From an uncultured Porphyromonadaceae bacterium (GTDB lineage Bacteria > Bacteroidota > Bacteroidia > Bacteroidales > Muribaculaceae): a stretch of DNA of 51,132 bases. The translations under genes and the position numbers were made by a program. Shown piece after piece: positions 34,681 to 43,967 of the stretch (its first letter is position 1; every line of letters begins with the position of its first letter). The notes under the pieces are model-generated. The model searched no databases and was not told the origin of the DNA. It saw only the letters and a program-made list of their open reading frames with translations. Location: assembly GCA_947175645.1 (NCBI GenBank), contig CAMWNP010000021.1, positions 1-51,132 on the forward strand. Reading direction: 5' to 3'.

Positions 34681-36504
34681 TTATTTCCTTACGCCCCCCT
34701 TATCGGCCGAGGTGACCATTGAAGCATAGCACTGAAGAGCCTTGGAGACATAGCGGTCACGATGTCGCGGTTTGAAAGCATCGTTACCGCGTGCTATCTC
34801 TTCAACACGTCGGGCGTCAAGTTCCGCATCAGTCAGTCTGACATTGATTGTTCGTGCGGGAATATCTATTTCAATCATGTCACCGTCACGCACCAGCCCA
34901 ATGTTGCCTCCGGCTGCCGCTTCCGGCGATATGTGTCCTATGGAGAGACCTGATGTTCCCCCTGAGAAACGTCCGTCAGTGATGAGCGCGCATTTCTTTC
35001 CGAGGTGTTTTGCCTTTATGTAACTTGTGGGGTAGAGCATCTCCTGCATTCCGGGACCTCCCTTAGGCCCTTCGTGCGTAATGACAACCACATCACCCTC
35101 CTGAACTTTGTCAGTAAGAATCGCTTCCACTGCTTCATCCTGTGATTCGTATACTTTGGCGGGTCCGCAGAAGCGGAATATGGAACTGTCTACGCCCGCT
35201 GTCTTTACAACGCATCCGTCAACAGCAATGTTCCCGTAAAGCACGGCAAGCCCGCCATCCTTATCGTAGGCATGTTCCAAGTCACGGATACATCCATTGC
35301 TACGGTCAAGGTCAAGGGTTTCGAAGTGTGAGTCCTGACTGCCCATATCCACTGACTTACGGTTGGCGGGTGCGGCTTTCCACACCGGAAGAGCCTCATC
35401 TTTATCAAAATCAGGTGAGTCAGGGGCGAATTTTTTTATCGCTTCATCCAAAGTCAGACCATCGGCACGTTTCACCGAGGTGTCGATAAGGCCTGCTTCG
35501 GCCAGAACTTTCATTATGGAAAGGATTCCGCCAGCACGGTTGACATCCTGTATGTGGTAATGGGAGTTGGGCGCAACTTTGCAGAGCACGGGGGTTTTTC
35601 GTGACAGACTGTCAATGTCGGCCATAGTGAAATCCGCCTCGGCTTCGTTGGCTATTGCAAGAAGATGAAGCACCGTGTTTGTTGATCCCCCCATTGCAAT
35701 GTCAAGAGTCATGGCGTTCAAAATGGCAGCCCTGGAGGCTATGCTTCTGGGCAGTACACTGTCGTCATCGTTGAAATAATATGCGAAAGTGTTGTCAATC
35801 AGTTTGTTGGCTGCTCTTCTGAATAGGTTTACACGCTCCTTGTGTGTTGCTACCACGGTTCCGTTTCCGGGAAGGGTCAAACCGATGGCCTCATTGAGTG
35901 AGTTCATGGAATTGGCGGTGAACATTCCTGAGCATGAACCGCAGGTGGGGCAACCTTTCATTTCGTATTCATGAAGAGTATGATCACTCACAGTATCGTC
36001 AGCGGCAGCCACCATAATGTCAACAAGGTCGGAAGGTTTTCCTTCAACTTCACCTGCCTCCATTGGACCACCGGAGACAAAAATTGCGGGTATATTCAGG
36101 CGCATTGCCGCCATCAACATTCCGGGAGTGACCTTGTCACAGTTCGAGATGCATATCATGGCATCCGCCTTGTGGGCGTGGACCATGTATTCCACGGAGT
36201 CGGCGATAAGGTCACGCGAGGGTAGGGAATATAGCATCCCGTCATGTCCCATGGCAATGCCGTCATCTATGGCTATGGTGTTGAATTCTGCCGCGAAACA
36301 TCCCCGGCGTTCAATCTCTTCCTTGACAATCTGACCTATCTGATGAAGGTGGGTGTGACCGGGAACAAACTGGGTGAAAGAGTTTACGATGGCTATTATT
36401 GGTTTGCCTAACTGTTCTTCTTTCATTCCGTTAGCCCTCCACAGGGCTCTGGCTCCGGCCATGCGCCGACCTTCAGTGCTGGTGGCACTTCGCAATTTCC
36501 TCAT
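34681..36504 (-). CDS. ilvD: Dihydroxy-acid dehydratase
   Basis: A 607-residue iron-sulfur enzyme that dehydrates dihydroxy acids in branched-chain amino acid synthesis. Cys122 (in [11 protein letters not shown]) and Cys188/191 (in [17 protein letters not shown]) are candidate cluster ligands. The C-terminal [20 protein letters not shown] signature is present. First gene of the operon; its promoter overlaps a long dyad. ilvC, often the next gene in related genomes, is not in the window. Confidence 0.97.
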   Translation of the reverse strand: MRKLRSATSTEGRRMAGARALWRANGMKEEQLGKPIIAIVNSFTQFVPGHTHLHQIGQIVKEEIERRGCFAAEFNTIAIDDGIAMGHDGMLYSLPSRDLIADSVEYMVHAHKADAMICISNCDKVTPGMLMAAMRLNIPAIFVSGGPMEAGEVEGKPSDLVDIMVAAADDTVSDHTLHEYEMKGCPTCGSCSGMFTANSMNSLNEAIGLTLPGNGTVVATHKERVNLFRRAANKLIDNTFAYYFNDDDSVLPRSIASRAAILNAMTLDIAMGGSTNTVLHLLAIANEAEADFTMADIDSLSRKTPVLCKVAPNSHYHIQDVNRAGGILSIMKVLAEAGLIDTSVKRADGLTLDEAIKKFAPDSPDFDKDEALPVWKAAPANRKSVDMGSQDSHFETLDLDRSNGCIRDLEHAYDKDGGLAVLYGNIAVDGCVVKTAGVDSSIFRFCGPAKVYESQDEAVEAILTDKVQEGDVVVITHEGPKGGPGMQEMLYPTSYIKAKHLGKKCALITDGRFSGGTSGLSIGHISPEAAAGGNIGLVRDGDMIEIDIPARTINVRLTDAELDARRVEEIARGNDAFKPRHRDRYVSKALQCYASMVTSADKGGVRK

Positions 36505-36510
36505 AATAAA

Positions 36511-36579
36511 ATGTAACTTTTCAGAGGGGGATACTCCCCTAATTTCTGCAAAGTTACATTAATTATTTATTATTCGCAA
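36511..36579 (-). promoter_or_regulatory. ilvD promoter overlapped by a long interrupted dyad
   Basis: On the minus strand TTG (36579-36577), a 20-nt spacer and TAACTTTG (36556-36549). An inverted repeat spans 36511-36559: ATGTAACTTT with AAAGTTACAT, CAGA with TCTG, and a central AGGGG/CCCCT. It covers the -7 box and the start of the leader, so it could be an operator for branched-chain amino acid control. Confidence 0.7.
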
Positions 36580-36628
36580 GTGCGGAGGGTTAAAAGTGCA
36601 GGCAGGACACCGGTCTTTTCAGATTAAA

Positions 36629-37186
36629 TCATCTGACAATGATCTTCCGGCCGTTGACGATGTATAGACCCGGCTTCAGGGGTTGATCTACGGCAACGGT
36701 TCCGTCAATCCTGTAGAAGACATCATCAACTTTGCAATCTTCCTTCGCTATTTCCGTTGAAGACATTGGTTGGAGTGAAAGCGTAACCTCCACAGTTCCG
36801 CTTCCGAGAAACTCGCGCAGCATGGAAGATGTGGCATTATCAATCTTTCCCAGAGGAGTGTAACTCCAGGAATTAGAGCCGTAAAAGATTACAATACTAC
36901 GTCCCTGGTAGAGCATTATGTCACCGGGAACGGTTGTGATCTGACTGTTTGATGCAGGTAACGACACGGGTAGATCTCCGACCTTTTCAAAGCCTCCAAA
37001 ATCTTCCATACTGACTGTGATGGGATTATTCGCCAACATTTCAGTGAGGCGATGTGTGGTTTCGTTTTCGGAAAGCGTAGCCGTCAGGGTCCGGTTTCCG
37101 GAAGTAAGATAAAGTTTGGTCCGGGCTTGAGTCATGTTTGACATAAGTGCTGATAAAAGAATTATGGACAGAGTCAGTAGTTTCAT
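36629..37186 (-). CDS. Exported cyclophilin-like domain protein with a C-terminal tail
   Basis: A 185-residue protein with a signal peptide (about 1-21, ending QA). A cyclophilin-like domain of the kind often paired with flavodoxins follows: MEDFGGFEKVGDLPVSLP and VPGDIMLYQGRSIVIFYGSN. A short C-terminal segment ends LKPGLYIVNGRKIIVR, the type of tail seen on other exported proteins here. It is the third gene of a minus-strand operon, 28 bp after the acetyltransferase. Peptidyl-prolyl isomerase activity is not established for this subfamily. Confidence 0.8.
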   Translation of the reverse strand: MKLLTLSIILLSALMSNMTQARTKLYLTSGNRTLTATLSENETTHRLTEMLANNPITVSMEDFGGFEKVGDLPVSLPASNSQITTVPGDIMLYQGRSIVIFYGSNSWSYTPLGKIDNATSSMLREFLGSGTVEVTLSLQPMSSTEIAKEDCKVDDVFYRIDGTVAVDQPLKPGLYIVNGRKIIVR

Positions 37187-37214
37187 AAGTTGAAGTTACA
37201 ATTATCTCAGATTG

Positions 37215-37826
37215 TCAGTCAGACGTTGTTCCCATCTGCTTACCGTTTGGGTTTTCCACCGGGATTTTCTTTATAGTACGGGCAGGAACTCCTCCAACTA
37301 TGGTTAACGGCGGAACATCATTGTTGACTACCGCTCCGGCTGCCACAATGGAACCTTCCCCGATTGTGACACCCTGCAGAATGGTGACGTTCGCTCCTAT
37401 CCAGACCTTGCCTTCTATTCTGACGGGGGCCGCAGTCATATCAGCCCTCCGGTCGGGGTCCATGACATGATTGAGGGTCGCTATCACGCAGTTGTGCCCT
37501 ATGAGGACATCATCGCCAATGAATATACCTCCCTGGTCCTGGAATTTGCATCCGGAATTGATGAATACACGCTTGCCGATATGCAGATTTTTTCCGCAGT
37601 CAGTGAAAAATGGAGGGAACATGCTGAAACTCGGATGAACATCGGTTCCGGTCAGTTCTGACATAAGTGCTACAATTTCCTCATGGGTGTGATAAGCGTT
37701 ATTGATCTGCATGGTTATCCGTATGGCCTCCTGTGACAACTCGTGCATCTTAAGGTGTACGGGAGATCCTCCGGGGATAACATCTCCGGAGGAGAGGATT
37801 CTGATAAATTCTTCCGTTGTCATCAA
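37215..37826 (-). CDS. Hexapeptide-repeat sugar O-acetyltransferase (maltose/galactoside acetyltransferase type)
   Basis: A 203-residue left-handed beta-helix acyltransferase using acetyl-CoA. Visible are the hexapeptide turns (IGDDVLIGHNCVI, IGANVTILQGVTIGEGSIVAA), the catalytic His in IATLNH and the closing GGVPARTIKKI. The N-terminal region with HEEIVALMSELTG fits the MAT/GAT subfamily. Substrate unknown. It starts 5 nt after the hydrolase stop. Confidence 0.88.
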   Translation of the reverse strand: MMTTEEFIRILSSGDVIPGGSPVHLKMHELSQEAIRITMQINNAYHTHEEIVALMSELTGTDVHPSFSMFPPFFTDCGKNLHIGKRVFINSGCKFQDQGGIFIGDDVLIGHNCVIATLNHVMDPDRRADMTAAPVRIEGKVWIGANVTILQGVTIGEGSIVAAGAVVNNDVPPLTIVGGVPARTIKKIPVENPNGKQMGTTSD

Positions 37827-37831
37827 ACAGA

Positions 37832-38908
37832 TTATTTTGGCATCCAGGTGAGGAAGAATGTGGCTATCTGATTCATTGGAATCTTGTCAAGATTATCGTA
37901 TAGATCGCAATGTGAAGCATCGGCCACAATAAGAAGTTCTTTGTTGTCGCCATGAAGTAGTCTGAACGTATCTTCTCCGAAATAGCGGGAATGGGCGTTT
38001 TCACCATGGACGATCATAACGGCTCTTTCGAGTTCTCCCGCATACTCGAAGAACTTGAAGTTCATGAACGGAAGCACAGATGTGCCGTTCCAACCGTCAG
38101 TAGAGTTGCCGGAACGTGGATGAAAACCTCTGGGCTGCTTGTAATAGGCATAATAATCTTTCACGAATTGCGGAGCATCATCAGGCAGGGGATCGACAAC
38201 TCCGCCCGCACGGTTGTAGTGACCGTTTTTGTAGTCCTCAGTGCGCTGTGCGGCCAGTGCGGCACGTGTGGCATTCCTCTTTTCCTTTGAGTTGTCGGAA
38301 TCAAAATAGCCGTTCGCGCTGACGCGTGTCATGTCATACATGGTTGATGCTACGGTTGCTTTGATGCGTGGGTCGTTTATTGCTGCCTGAATGGCTATAC
38401 CTCCCCAGCCGCATATCCCTAAAATGCCAATCCGGTCAGGGTCCACGTCAGGCTGAACCGAGAGGAAGTCCACCGCAGCCGAGAAGTCTTCGGTGTTGAT
38501 GTCAGGCGATGCCACTCTGCGTGGTTGACCACCGCTTTCTCCGGTAAATGAAGGGTCAAAGGCTATGGTTATGAATCCACGCTCCGCAAGTTGCTGGGCA
38601 TAGAGCCCGCTTGACTGCTCCTTTACTGCTCCGAAGGGACCGCTGACTGCAATAGCGGGAAGTTTCCCTGACGCGTCAACAGGTGTGTACATGTCAGCAG
38701 CGAGCGTGATGCCGTAACGGTTGACGAATGTAACTTTCCTGTGGTTGACTTTATCACTTTTGGGAAACACTTTGTCCCACTCTCCGGTGAGGGAAAGTTC
38801 TTGTGCGGGTGCTAAAGATGTGATGGTGTTGGGGTTGTACATAGTCTGTGAGTTGAGGGTTAAGGCTACTCCGCTCAGCATGAGTGCCATTGTCAATAAA
38901 TGTTTCAT
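37832..38908 (-). CDS. Exported alpha/beta hydrolase with Cys nucleophile elbow
   Basis: A 358-residue protein: a signal peptide (MKHLLTMALMLSGVALTLNS), then an alpha/beta-hydrolase domain. The nucleophile elbow reads GICGWGG, so cysteine stands where serine is usual, as in dienelactone-hydrolase-like enzymes. The later IVHGENAHS and ADASHCDLYD provide candidate Asp/His partners. ATG 38908 follows the -7 box at 38929, so the longer frame from 38950 is rejected. First gene of an operon divergent from the flavoprotein gene; role unknown, possibly redox or xenobiotic detoxification. Confidence 0.82.
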   Translation of the reverse strand: MKHLLTMALMLSGVALTLNSQTMYNPNTITSLAPAQELSLTGEWDKVFPKSDKVNHRKVTFVNRYGITLAADMYTPVDASGKLPAIAVSGPFGAVKEQSSGLYAQQLAERGFITIAFDPSFTGESGGQPRRVASPDINTEDFSAAVDFLSVQPDVDPDRIGILGICGWGGIAIQAAINDPRIKATVASTMYDMTRVSANGYFDSDNSKEKRNATRAALAAQRTEDYKNGHYNRAGGVVDPLPDDAPQFVKDYYAYYKQPRGFHPRSGNSTDGWNGTSVLPFMNFKFFEYAGELERAVMIVHGENAHSRYFGEDTFRLLHGDNKELLIVADASHCDLYDNLDKIPMNQIATFFLTWMPK

Positions 38909-38928
38909 ATAATTTTCTTTGTAGTAGG

Positions 38929-38936
38929 CAAAGTTA
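38929..38936 (-). promoter_or_regulatory. -7 box of the hydrolase operon
   Basis: The minus strand reads TAACTTTG, 21 bp before ATG 38908. A -33 element at the right spacing is not clear. Confidence 0.55.
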
Positions 38937-39079
38937 CAAGTTTTTGACAACTCCCACTAACCTGTTTTATGGAAAAAATTACCAGTTTTACAGTTGGACA
39001 GATGAAATGTTGAACAAATTATGGCTGACATCGTTAAAATAGTTACAGAAACTGATAAATTTCAAAATCTATTTAATTT

Positions 39080-39724
39080 ATGGATAAGGGATATAACATA
39101 CTGCTGGTCAACGGGAGTCCTCATTCAAAGGGATGTGTTGCAAGGGCATTTGATGAACTTGAAAGAACTCTGAATGAAAATGGCGTGGCCACAACCAGAA
39201 TAAATATCGGCAACAAGAATATCCGTGGCTGCATTGCATGCAACTTTTGCCGGACGCATGGAAAATGCGTGTTTGATGACGCAGTTAACGAAACAGCACC
39301 CCTGCTGGCCGAAGCGGACGGCTTGATTGTGGGAACACCTGTGTATTATGCGGGACCTAACGGGCAGTTGCACGCTTTTCTTGACAGATTGTTCTACAGT
39401 ACCTCCGGAAGCGTGGACTGTAATCAGAAAATTGGAGCAACAGTAGTGTCCTCACGCAGGGCAGGCAGTACTTCGGCTTTCGATGATCTCAATCATTTCT
39501 TTACAATGAATTCCATGCCCGTTGTATCATCTACCTACTGGAATGAGGTGCACGGCTTCACCGCAGAAGATGTGGAATCAGATCTGGAGGGGCTACAGAC
39601 AATTCGTAACCTCGGACGTAACGCAGCATTCCTGGTCAAGGCCATTCGCGCTCAGAAAGAACGTGACGGACTGCCCGTGCAGGAACATGAGCATTTTACC
39701 TCATTTTTTGCCGAGCGTCGCTGA
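39080..39724 (+). CDS. Flavodoxin-fold NAD(P)H-dependent oxidoreductase (iron-sulfur flavoprotein type)
   Basis: A 214-residue protein. The FMN phosphate loop NGSPHSKGCVARAF is at the N-terminus, followed by the cysteine motif CIACNFCRTHGKC, then GTPVYYAGPNGQLHAFLDRL. The compact cysteine motif resembles that of iron-sulfur flavoproteins; whether a cluster is bound cannot be told. It faces the hydrolase-acetyltransferase-cyclophilin operon, a neighbourhood that often includes flavin reductases in Bacteroidales. Confidence 0.87.
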   Translation: MDKGYNILLVNGSPHSKGCVARAFDELERTLNENGVATTRINIGNKNIRGCIACNFCRTHGKCVFDDAVNETAPLLAEADGLIVGTPVYYAGPNGQLHAFLDRLFYSTSGSVDCNQKIGATVVSSRRAGSTSAFDDLNHFFTMNSMPVVSSTYWNEVHGFTAEDVESDLEGLQTIRNLGRNAAFLVKAIRAQKERDGLPVQEHEHFTSFFAERR

Positions 39725-39851
39725 ACGTCACGGTATCTGTTGACAAGAAAATATTCATAGGACCGGTTCTGCAATAAATGTAAATTGTGGGACCGGCTTT
39801 TATTTGTCCCAGGTTTTTCCTGAACCATTTATGTATGTTTTTACGAAGAAA

Positions 39852-39883
39852 TTTGTTCAGGTCGGAAATTATGTATAATTTTG
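39852..39883 (+). promoter_or_regulatory. Promoter of the YqhA-family gene
   Basis: TTTG (39852-39855), a 20-nt spacer and TAATTTTG (39876-39883). The box covers the in-frame TTG at 39881, so translation must start later, at ATG 39956. Confidence 0.75.
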
Positions 39884-39955
39884 AATGACAGATTGTCTGA
39901 GGGTCAGCATACAGTCGTTGGCGCCGGTCAATGTCAAATCATTATCACTCATCGT

Positions 39956-40828
39956 ATGGAAGACTTGATTTTACTGAAAAAACGGCTGATAGCCGATGGA
40001 AACCTCAGTGATGAGGATGTGGAAGTGCTTCGTGTGGCTTTGTTTGATGGTGGCATGAGTATGGAGAAGGGTGACTTCTTGTATTCACTTAAGGATTCCT
40101 TCAATAAGGCTCATGTTTCACCGCAATTCAAAACCCTGTTTGTTGATGCTCTGGCGGCTCTTCTGCTGGAGGATGAGGATAGTCCCGGCGAAATTGATGA
40201 GCACGAAGCCAAGTGGCTGCGTGCGAAAATTCAGAACAATAAGTATTTCGATGAATATGACAAGGCTCTGCTGAAAGCCCTCAGGGAACGCTCCATAAAC
40301 TTTCCTAATATATTGAACTACAAAAATGCGGTGGCGAGAAATTTTGAGAAGTGCCTGTACTTCACACGGTTTCTTACACTTCTGGCTGTGTTCGGCTCAT
40401 TGATTTCTGCTGTTGCGCTTTTTGTGAAAGGTACGATAATTGTGATAGACGCTCTGGGAGAATTCCTGGAAAACATAGCGTCACCGCAATATGAACACAT
40501 GCTCGAGATGTTTGTGTCATCAGTGGATGTGTTTCTGTTCGCCATGATGCTGGTGATATTCGGTGTAGGTGTCTATGAACTTTTCATCACCAAAATCGAT
40601 CCTGTGCTGCAGAAAGTTGACGGACGTCCGTCATGGATGCACATAAGTAATGTGGATGACCTCAAATCCGCCCTCGGCAAGGTTATCCTCATGGTGCTTA
40701 TAGTCACATTCTTCAAGCACTCCATTGAAGTGGAATACGGTAATGTCAACGACCTTCTGAAACTGGGCGTGGGCATTGTTCTGATAGCACTGTCGCTCTT
40801 TGTAGCCGGCAAATCACATCATAAATGA
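39956..40828 (+). CDS. YqhA/UPF0114 membrane protein with an N-terminal helical domain
   Basis: A 290-residue protein. The C-terminal half (about 130-290) is YqhA-like, with helices FLTLLAVFGSLISAVALFV, FLFAMMLVIFGVGVYELFI, the SNVDDLKSALGKVILMVLIV segment and a last helix near the end. The N-terminal 125 residues form an acidic, all-helical domain with ALFDGGMSMEKGDFLYSLKD, resembling TerB/calcium-sensing-like helical domains. That resemblance is weak. Usual YqhA proteins are about 160-190 residues, so this is a two-domain version. Function unknown. Monocistronic. Confidence 0.75.
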   Translation: MEDLILLKKRLIADGNLSDEDVEVLRVALFDGGMSMEKGDFLYSLKDSFNKAHVSPQFKTLFVDALAALLLEDEDSPGEIDEHEAKWLRAKIQNNKYFDEYDKALLKALRERSINFPNILNYKNAVARNFEKCLYFTRFLTLLAVFGSLISAVALFVKGTIIVIDALGEFLENIASPQYEHMLEMFVSSVDVFLFAMMLVIFGVGVYELFITKIDPVLQKVDGRPSWMHISNVDDLKSALGKVILMVLIVTFFKHSIEVEYGNVNDLLKLGVGIVLIALSLFVAGKSHHK

Positions 40829-40890
40829 CGGAAGTTGTCAAAAATCACGTGTTGCGGCAAAATAAATTTTTTAGTTAATTGAGAAATTTG

Positions 40891-40898
40891 TAACTTTG
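40891..40898 (+). promoter_or_regulatory. -7 box of the ppdK promoter
   Basis: TAACTTTG, 63 bp before ATG 40961. No TTG at the usual -33 position; a T-rich tract is there instead. Confidence 0.6.
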
Positions 40899-40960
40899 CA
40901 AAATTCAACAGATAAAACCAATTTGAAAATACATATAATCAGTTTAAAATAACAATTCAC

Positions 40961-43675
40961 ATGAAAAGAGTTTATACATTTGGCGACGGTAAAGCCGAAG
41001 GTAATGCCTCAATGAGAAACCTCCTCGGAGGTAAAGGCGCTAACCTCGCTGAGATGAACCTCCTTGGAATGCCTGTTCCTCCGGGCTTCACCATCACTAC
41101 AGAAGTCTGCACCGAGTACACTCAGTATGGTAAGGACGAAGTTGTAAAACGCCTTCAGAGAGACGTGGAAGCAGCAGTGGCTCACGTTGAGAGCCTCACC
41201 GGCAAGAAGTTCAATGATCCCGCTAATCCTCTGCTGGTTTCCGTTCGTTCAGGAGCGCGCGCATCAATGCCCGGTATGATGGATACAGTCCTCAACCTCG
41301 GTATGAATGACGCTACGGTGGAATCAATGGCTGAGAAAAGCGGCAATCCCCGTTTCGCCTGGGATAGTTACCGCCGTTTCGTTCAGATGTACGGTGACGT
41401 TGTTCTCGGCATGAAACCCAAAAGCAAAGCCGACATCGATCCATTCGAGGAAATCATGGACAAGGTCAAAGAACAGAAAGGTATCAAATTTGACTCTGAA
41501 CTTGATGTAGATGACCTCAAGAACCTCGTCAAACTCTTTAAAGCCGCAGTAAAGGAATTTACCGGCAAGGACTTCCCCGATGATGCTTGGGAACAACTCT
41601 GGGGTGGTATCTGCGCCGTATTCGACAGTTGGATGAATGAACGCGCCATTGTTTACCGCCGCATGAACCAGATCCCCGAAGAGTGGGGTACAGCCGTTAA
41701 CGTTCAGGCAATGGTTTACGGTAACATGGGTAACAACTCCGCTACCGGTGTGGCATTCAGCCGCGATGCAGCAACAGGTGAAAACATTTTCAATGGTGAA
41801 TACCTCATCAACGCACAGGGTGAGGATGTGGTTGCGGGTATCCGTACTCCGCAGCAGATCACAGTGGAAGGTTCACGCCGCTGGGCCGCTCTCCAGGGAA
41901 TTTCTGAGGAAGAGCGCGCATCAAAATATCCTTCTCTTGAAGAGTCTATGCCTGTTTGCGCTGCAGAACTCATTGCAATAGCAAACAAACTGGAGGACTA
42001 CTACCGCGATATGCAGGATATGGAGTTCACAATCCAGGATGGTAAACTGTGGATGCTCCAGACACGTAACGGTAAACGTACCGGTGCCGCTATGGTTAAA
42101 ATAGCCATGGATCTGCTCCGTGACGGCAAGATCGATGAAAAGACCTGCCTGTTGCGTATGGAACCTCAGAAACTCGATGAACTTCTCCACCCCGTATTTG
42201 ACAAGAAGGCTGTCAAAGATGCCAAAGTAATGGCTAAAGGTCTGCCCGCATCTCCCGGTGCTGCTGCAGGTCAGATTGTATTCTCCGCTGAAGATGCTGA
42301 AGCATGGGCAGAGAAAAAACGTAAAGTCGTTCTTGTACGTATCGAAACATCACCTGAAGACCTCCGTGGTATGGCTGTAGCACAGGGTATCCTCACCATG
42401 CGTGGCGGTATGACTTCACATGCAGCCGTTGTCGCACGCGGTATGGGTAAATGCTGTGTATCAGGTGCAGGTGAAATCGTGATTGATTACAAAGAGAAAA
42501 CCCTGACAATGGGTGGCAAGACATATAAAGAAGGTGACTGGATTTCACTTAACGGTTCAACCGGTGAGGTTTACAATGGAGAGGTGAAAACCACCGAACC
42601 CGAACTTGACGGCGACTTCGGTGCAATCATGGATCTGGCAGCCAAATTCACCAAAACTCTTGTCCGCACCAATGCTGACACTCCGCGTGATGCCCGTCAG
42701 GCACGTCACTTCGGTGCACAGGGTATAGGTCTTTGCCGTACAGAGCACATGTTCTTTGAAGGTGACCGCATCAAAGCAGTACGTGAAATGATCCTCGCTT
42801 CAGATGAAGAAGGCCGTCGCGTGGCACTCGCCAAACTGCTTCCCATGCAGCGCGGTGACTTTGAAGGTATCTTCGAGGCAATGGACGGCTTCGGCGTGAC
42901 AATCCGTCTGCTCGATCCCCCCTTGCATGAATTCGTACCTCATCAGACTGCAACCCAGAAGGAACTTGCCGAAGATATGGGCATCTCTCTGGCAGAAGTA
43001 AAGGCAAAAGTTGACAGCCTTGAGGAATTCAACCCCATGCTCGGTCACCGTGGATGCCGCCTCGGTATCACCTATCCCGAAATCACCGAGATGCAGACAC
43101 GCGCCATAATTGAAGCAGCACTCGCTGTAAAAGAACGTGGCGTTGATGTTCACCCTGAAATCATGATACCTCTGGTAGGCTCACTCAAGGAAATACAGAA
43201 CCAGGCTAATGTGATCAACATCACAGCCGCAAAAGTATTTGAGGAAAAAGGACAGTCAATCCCCTACATGGTTGGTACAATGATTGAAGTGCCCCGTGCA
43301 GCCCTTACTGCAAACGAAATCGCTCAGGTAGCCGACTTCTTCTCATTCGGAACAAATGACCTTACCCAGATGACCTTCGGATTCTCACGTGACGATGCTC
43401 CCAAGTTCCTCAAATTCTACAAGGAACACGGCATCATCAAGGTAGATCCCTTCGAAGTACTTGATCAGGAAGGTGTAGGTCAACTCGTTGAAATGGGTGT
43501 TAAGAAAGGACGTTCAGTTAAGCCCGAACTCAAAGTGGGTATCTGTGGCGAACACGGTGGCGAACCCTCTTCAGTTAAATTCTGCGCCAAACTCGGCATG
43601 AACTACGTTAGTTGCTCACCCTTCCGTGTGCCCATCGCACGTGTAGCAGCGGCGCAGGCTGCGATAGAGGACTAA
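40961..43675 (+). CDS. ppdK: Pyruvate, phosphate dikinase
   Basis: A 904-residue enzyme that interconverts pyruvate + ATP + Pi and PEP + AMP + PPi. The ATP-grasp N-terminal domain opens with GGKGANLAEMNLLGMPVPPG. The swivelling phosphohistidine domain has GGMTSHAAVVARG with His487. The C-terminal PEP/pyruvate barrel has CGEHGGEPSSV with catalytic Cys862. Codon use is strongly biased (GGT, CGT, ATC), as in sdhA and the GH13 gene, suggesting high expression. Monocistronic. Its last bases and downstream spacer are duplicated at 45055. Confidence 0.98.
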   Translation: MKRVYTFGDGKAEGNASMRNLLGGKGANLAEMNLLGMPVPPGFTITTEVCTEYTQYGKDEVVKRLQRDVEAAVAHVESLTGKKFNDPANPLLVSVRSGARASMPGMMDTVLNLGMNDATVESMAEKSGNPRFAWDSYRRFVQMYGDVVLGMKPKSKADIDPFEEIMDKVKEQKGIKFDSELDVDDLKNLVKLFKAAVKEFTGKDFPDDAWEQLWGGICAVFDSWMNERAIVYRRMNQIPEEWGTAVNVQAMVYGNMGNNSATGVAFSRDAATGENIFNGEYLINAQGEDVVAGIRTPQQITVEGSRRWAALQGISEEERASKYPSLEESMPVCAAELIAIANKLEDYYRDMQDMEFTIQDGKLWMLQTRNGKRTGAAMVKIAMDLLRDGKIDEKTCLLRMEPQKLDELLHPVFDKKAVKDAKVMAKGLPASPGAAAGQIVFSAEDAEAWAEKKRKVVLVRIETSPEDLRGMAVAQGILTMRGGMTSHAAVVARGMGKCCVSGAGEIVIDYKEKTLTMGGKTYKEGDWISLNGSTGEVYNGEVKTTEPELDGDFGAIMDLAAKFTKTLVRTNADTPRDARQARHFGAQGIGLCRTEHMFFEGDRIKAVREMILASDEEGRRVALAKLLPMQRGDFEGIFEAMDGFGVTIRLLDPPLHEFVPHQTATQKELAEDMGISLAEVKAKVDSLEEFNPMLGHRGCRLGITYPEITEMQTRAIIEAALAVKERGVDVHPEIMIPLVGSLKEIQNQANVINITAAKVFEEKGQSIPYMVGTMIEVPRAALTANEIAQVADFFSFGTNDLTQMTFGFSRDDAPKFLKFYKEHGIIKVDPFEVLDQEGVGQLVEMGVKKGRSVKPELKVGICGEHGGEPSSVKFCAKLGMNYVSCSPFRVPIARVAAAQAAIED

Positions 43676-43691
43676 TCCCTTAAAAGGATAA
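43649..43691 (+). repeat. ppdK 3' end, first copy of a 43-bp direct repeat
   Basis: The last nine codons of ppdK, its stop and 16 bp of spacer recur at 45055-45097, ungapped, with 36 of 43 positions identical. Shared blocks are GCGGCGCAGGC, ATAGAGG, CTTA and AAGGATAA. Confidence 0.8.
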
Positions 43692-43701
43692 ATATTAACA
43701 T

Positions 43702-43736
43702 GGCAGGGATTTCAATCGCAGAAATCCCTGCCTTTA
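43702..43736 (+). terminator. ppdK terminator
   Basis: A perfect 12-bp stem, GGCAGGGATTTC (43702-43713) with GAAATCCCTGCC (43721-43732), followed by TTTATG. Confidence 0.85.
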
Positions 43737-43751
43737 TGATTCTTTAGAAAA

Positions 43752-43967
43752 ATGTCAGAAGCCGAACTGAATTCATACCGTTTCAATTCCGGTAAAGAGC
43801 CCACCGATGAAATGCTCGCGCAAATTATGCACGAAGTAGCACAAGATGCGAAGAAAAGTAATGAGGAGGCTGTGAGCAGGTATCTTTACGATATGTGTAA
43901 AGAAATGAAATATGATCAAGAGAAATGGTCCGATCGCATCAACGAGGTTAAAAATGGGAACTACTGA
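43752..43967 (+). CDS. Putative antitoxin of the zeta-toxin module
   Basis: A 71-residue acidic helical protein (contains EPTDEMLAQIMHEVAQDAKK). No family recognised, and it is not the classical epsilon antitoxin. Its stop overlaps the start of the zeta-like kinase by 14 bp, the coupled layout typical of toxin-antitoxin pairs; the antitoxin call rests on that. No promoter is seen between the ppdK terminator and the ATG. Confidence 0.6.
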   Translation: MSEAELNSYRFNSGKEPTDEMLAQIMHEVAQDAKKSNEEAVSRYLYDMCKEMKYDQEKWSDRINEVKNGNY

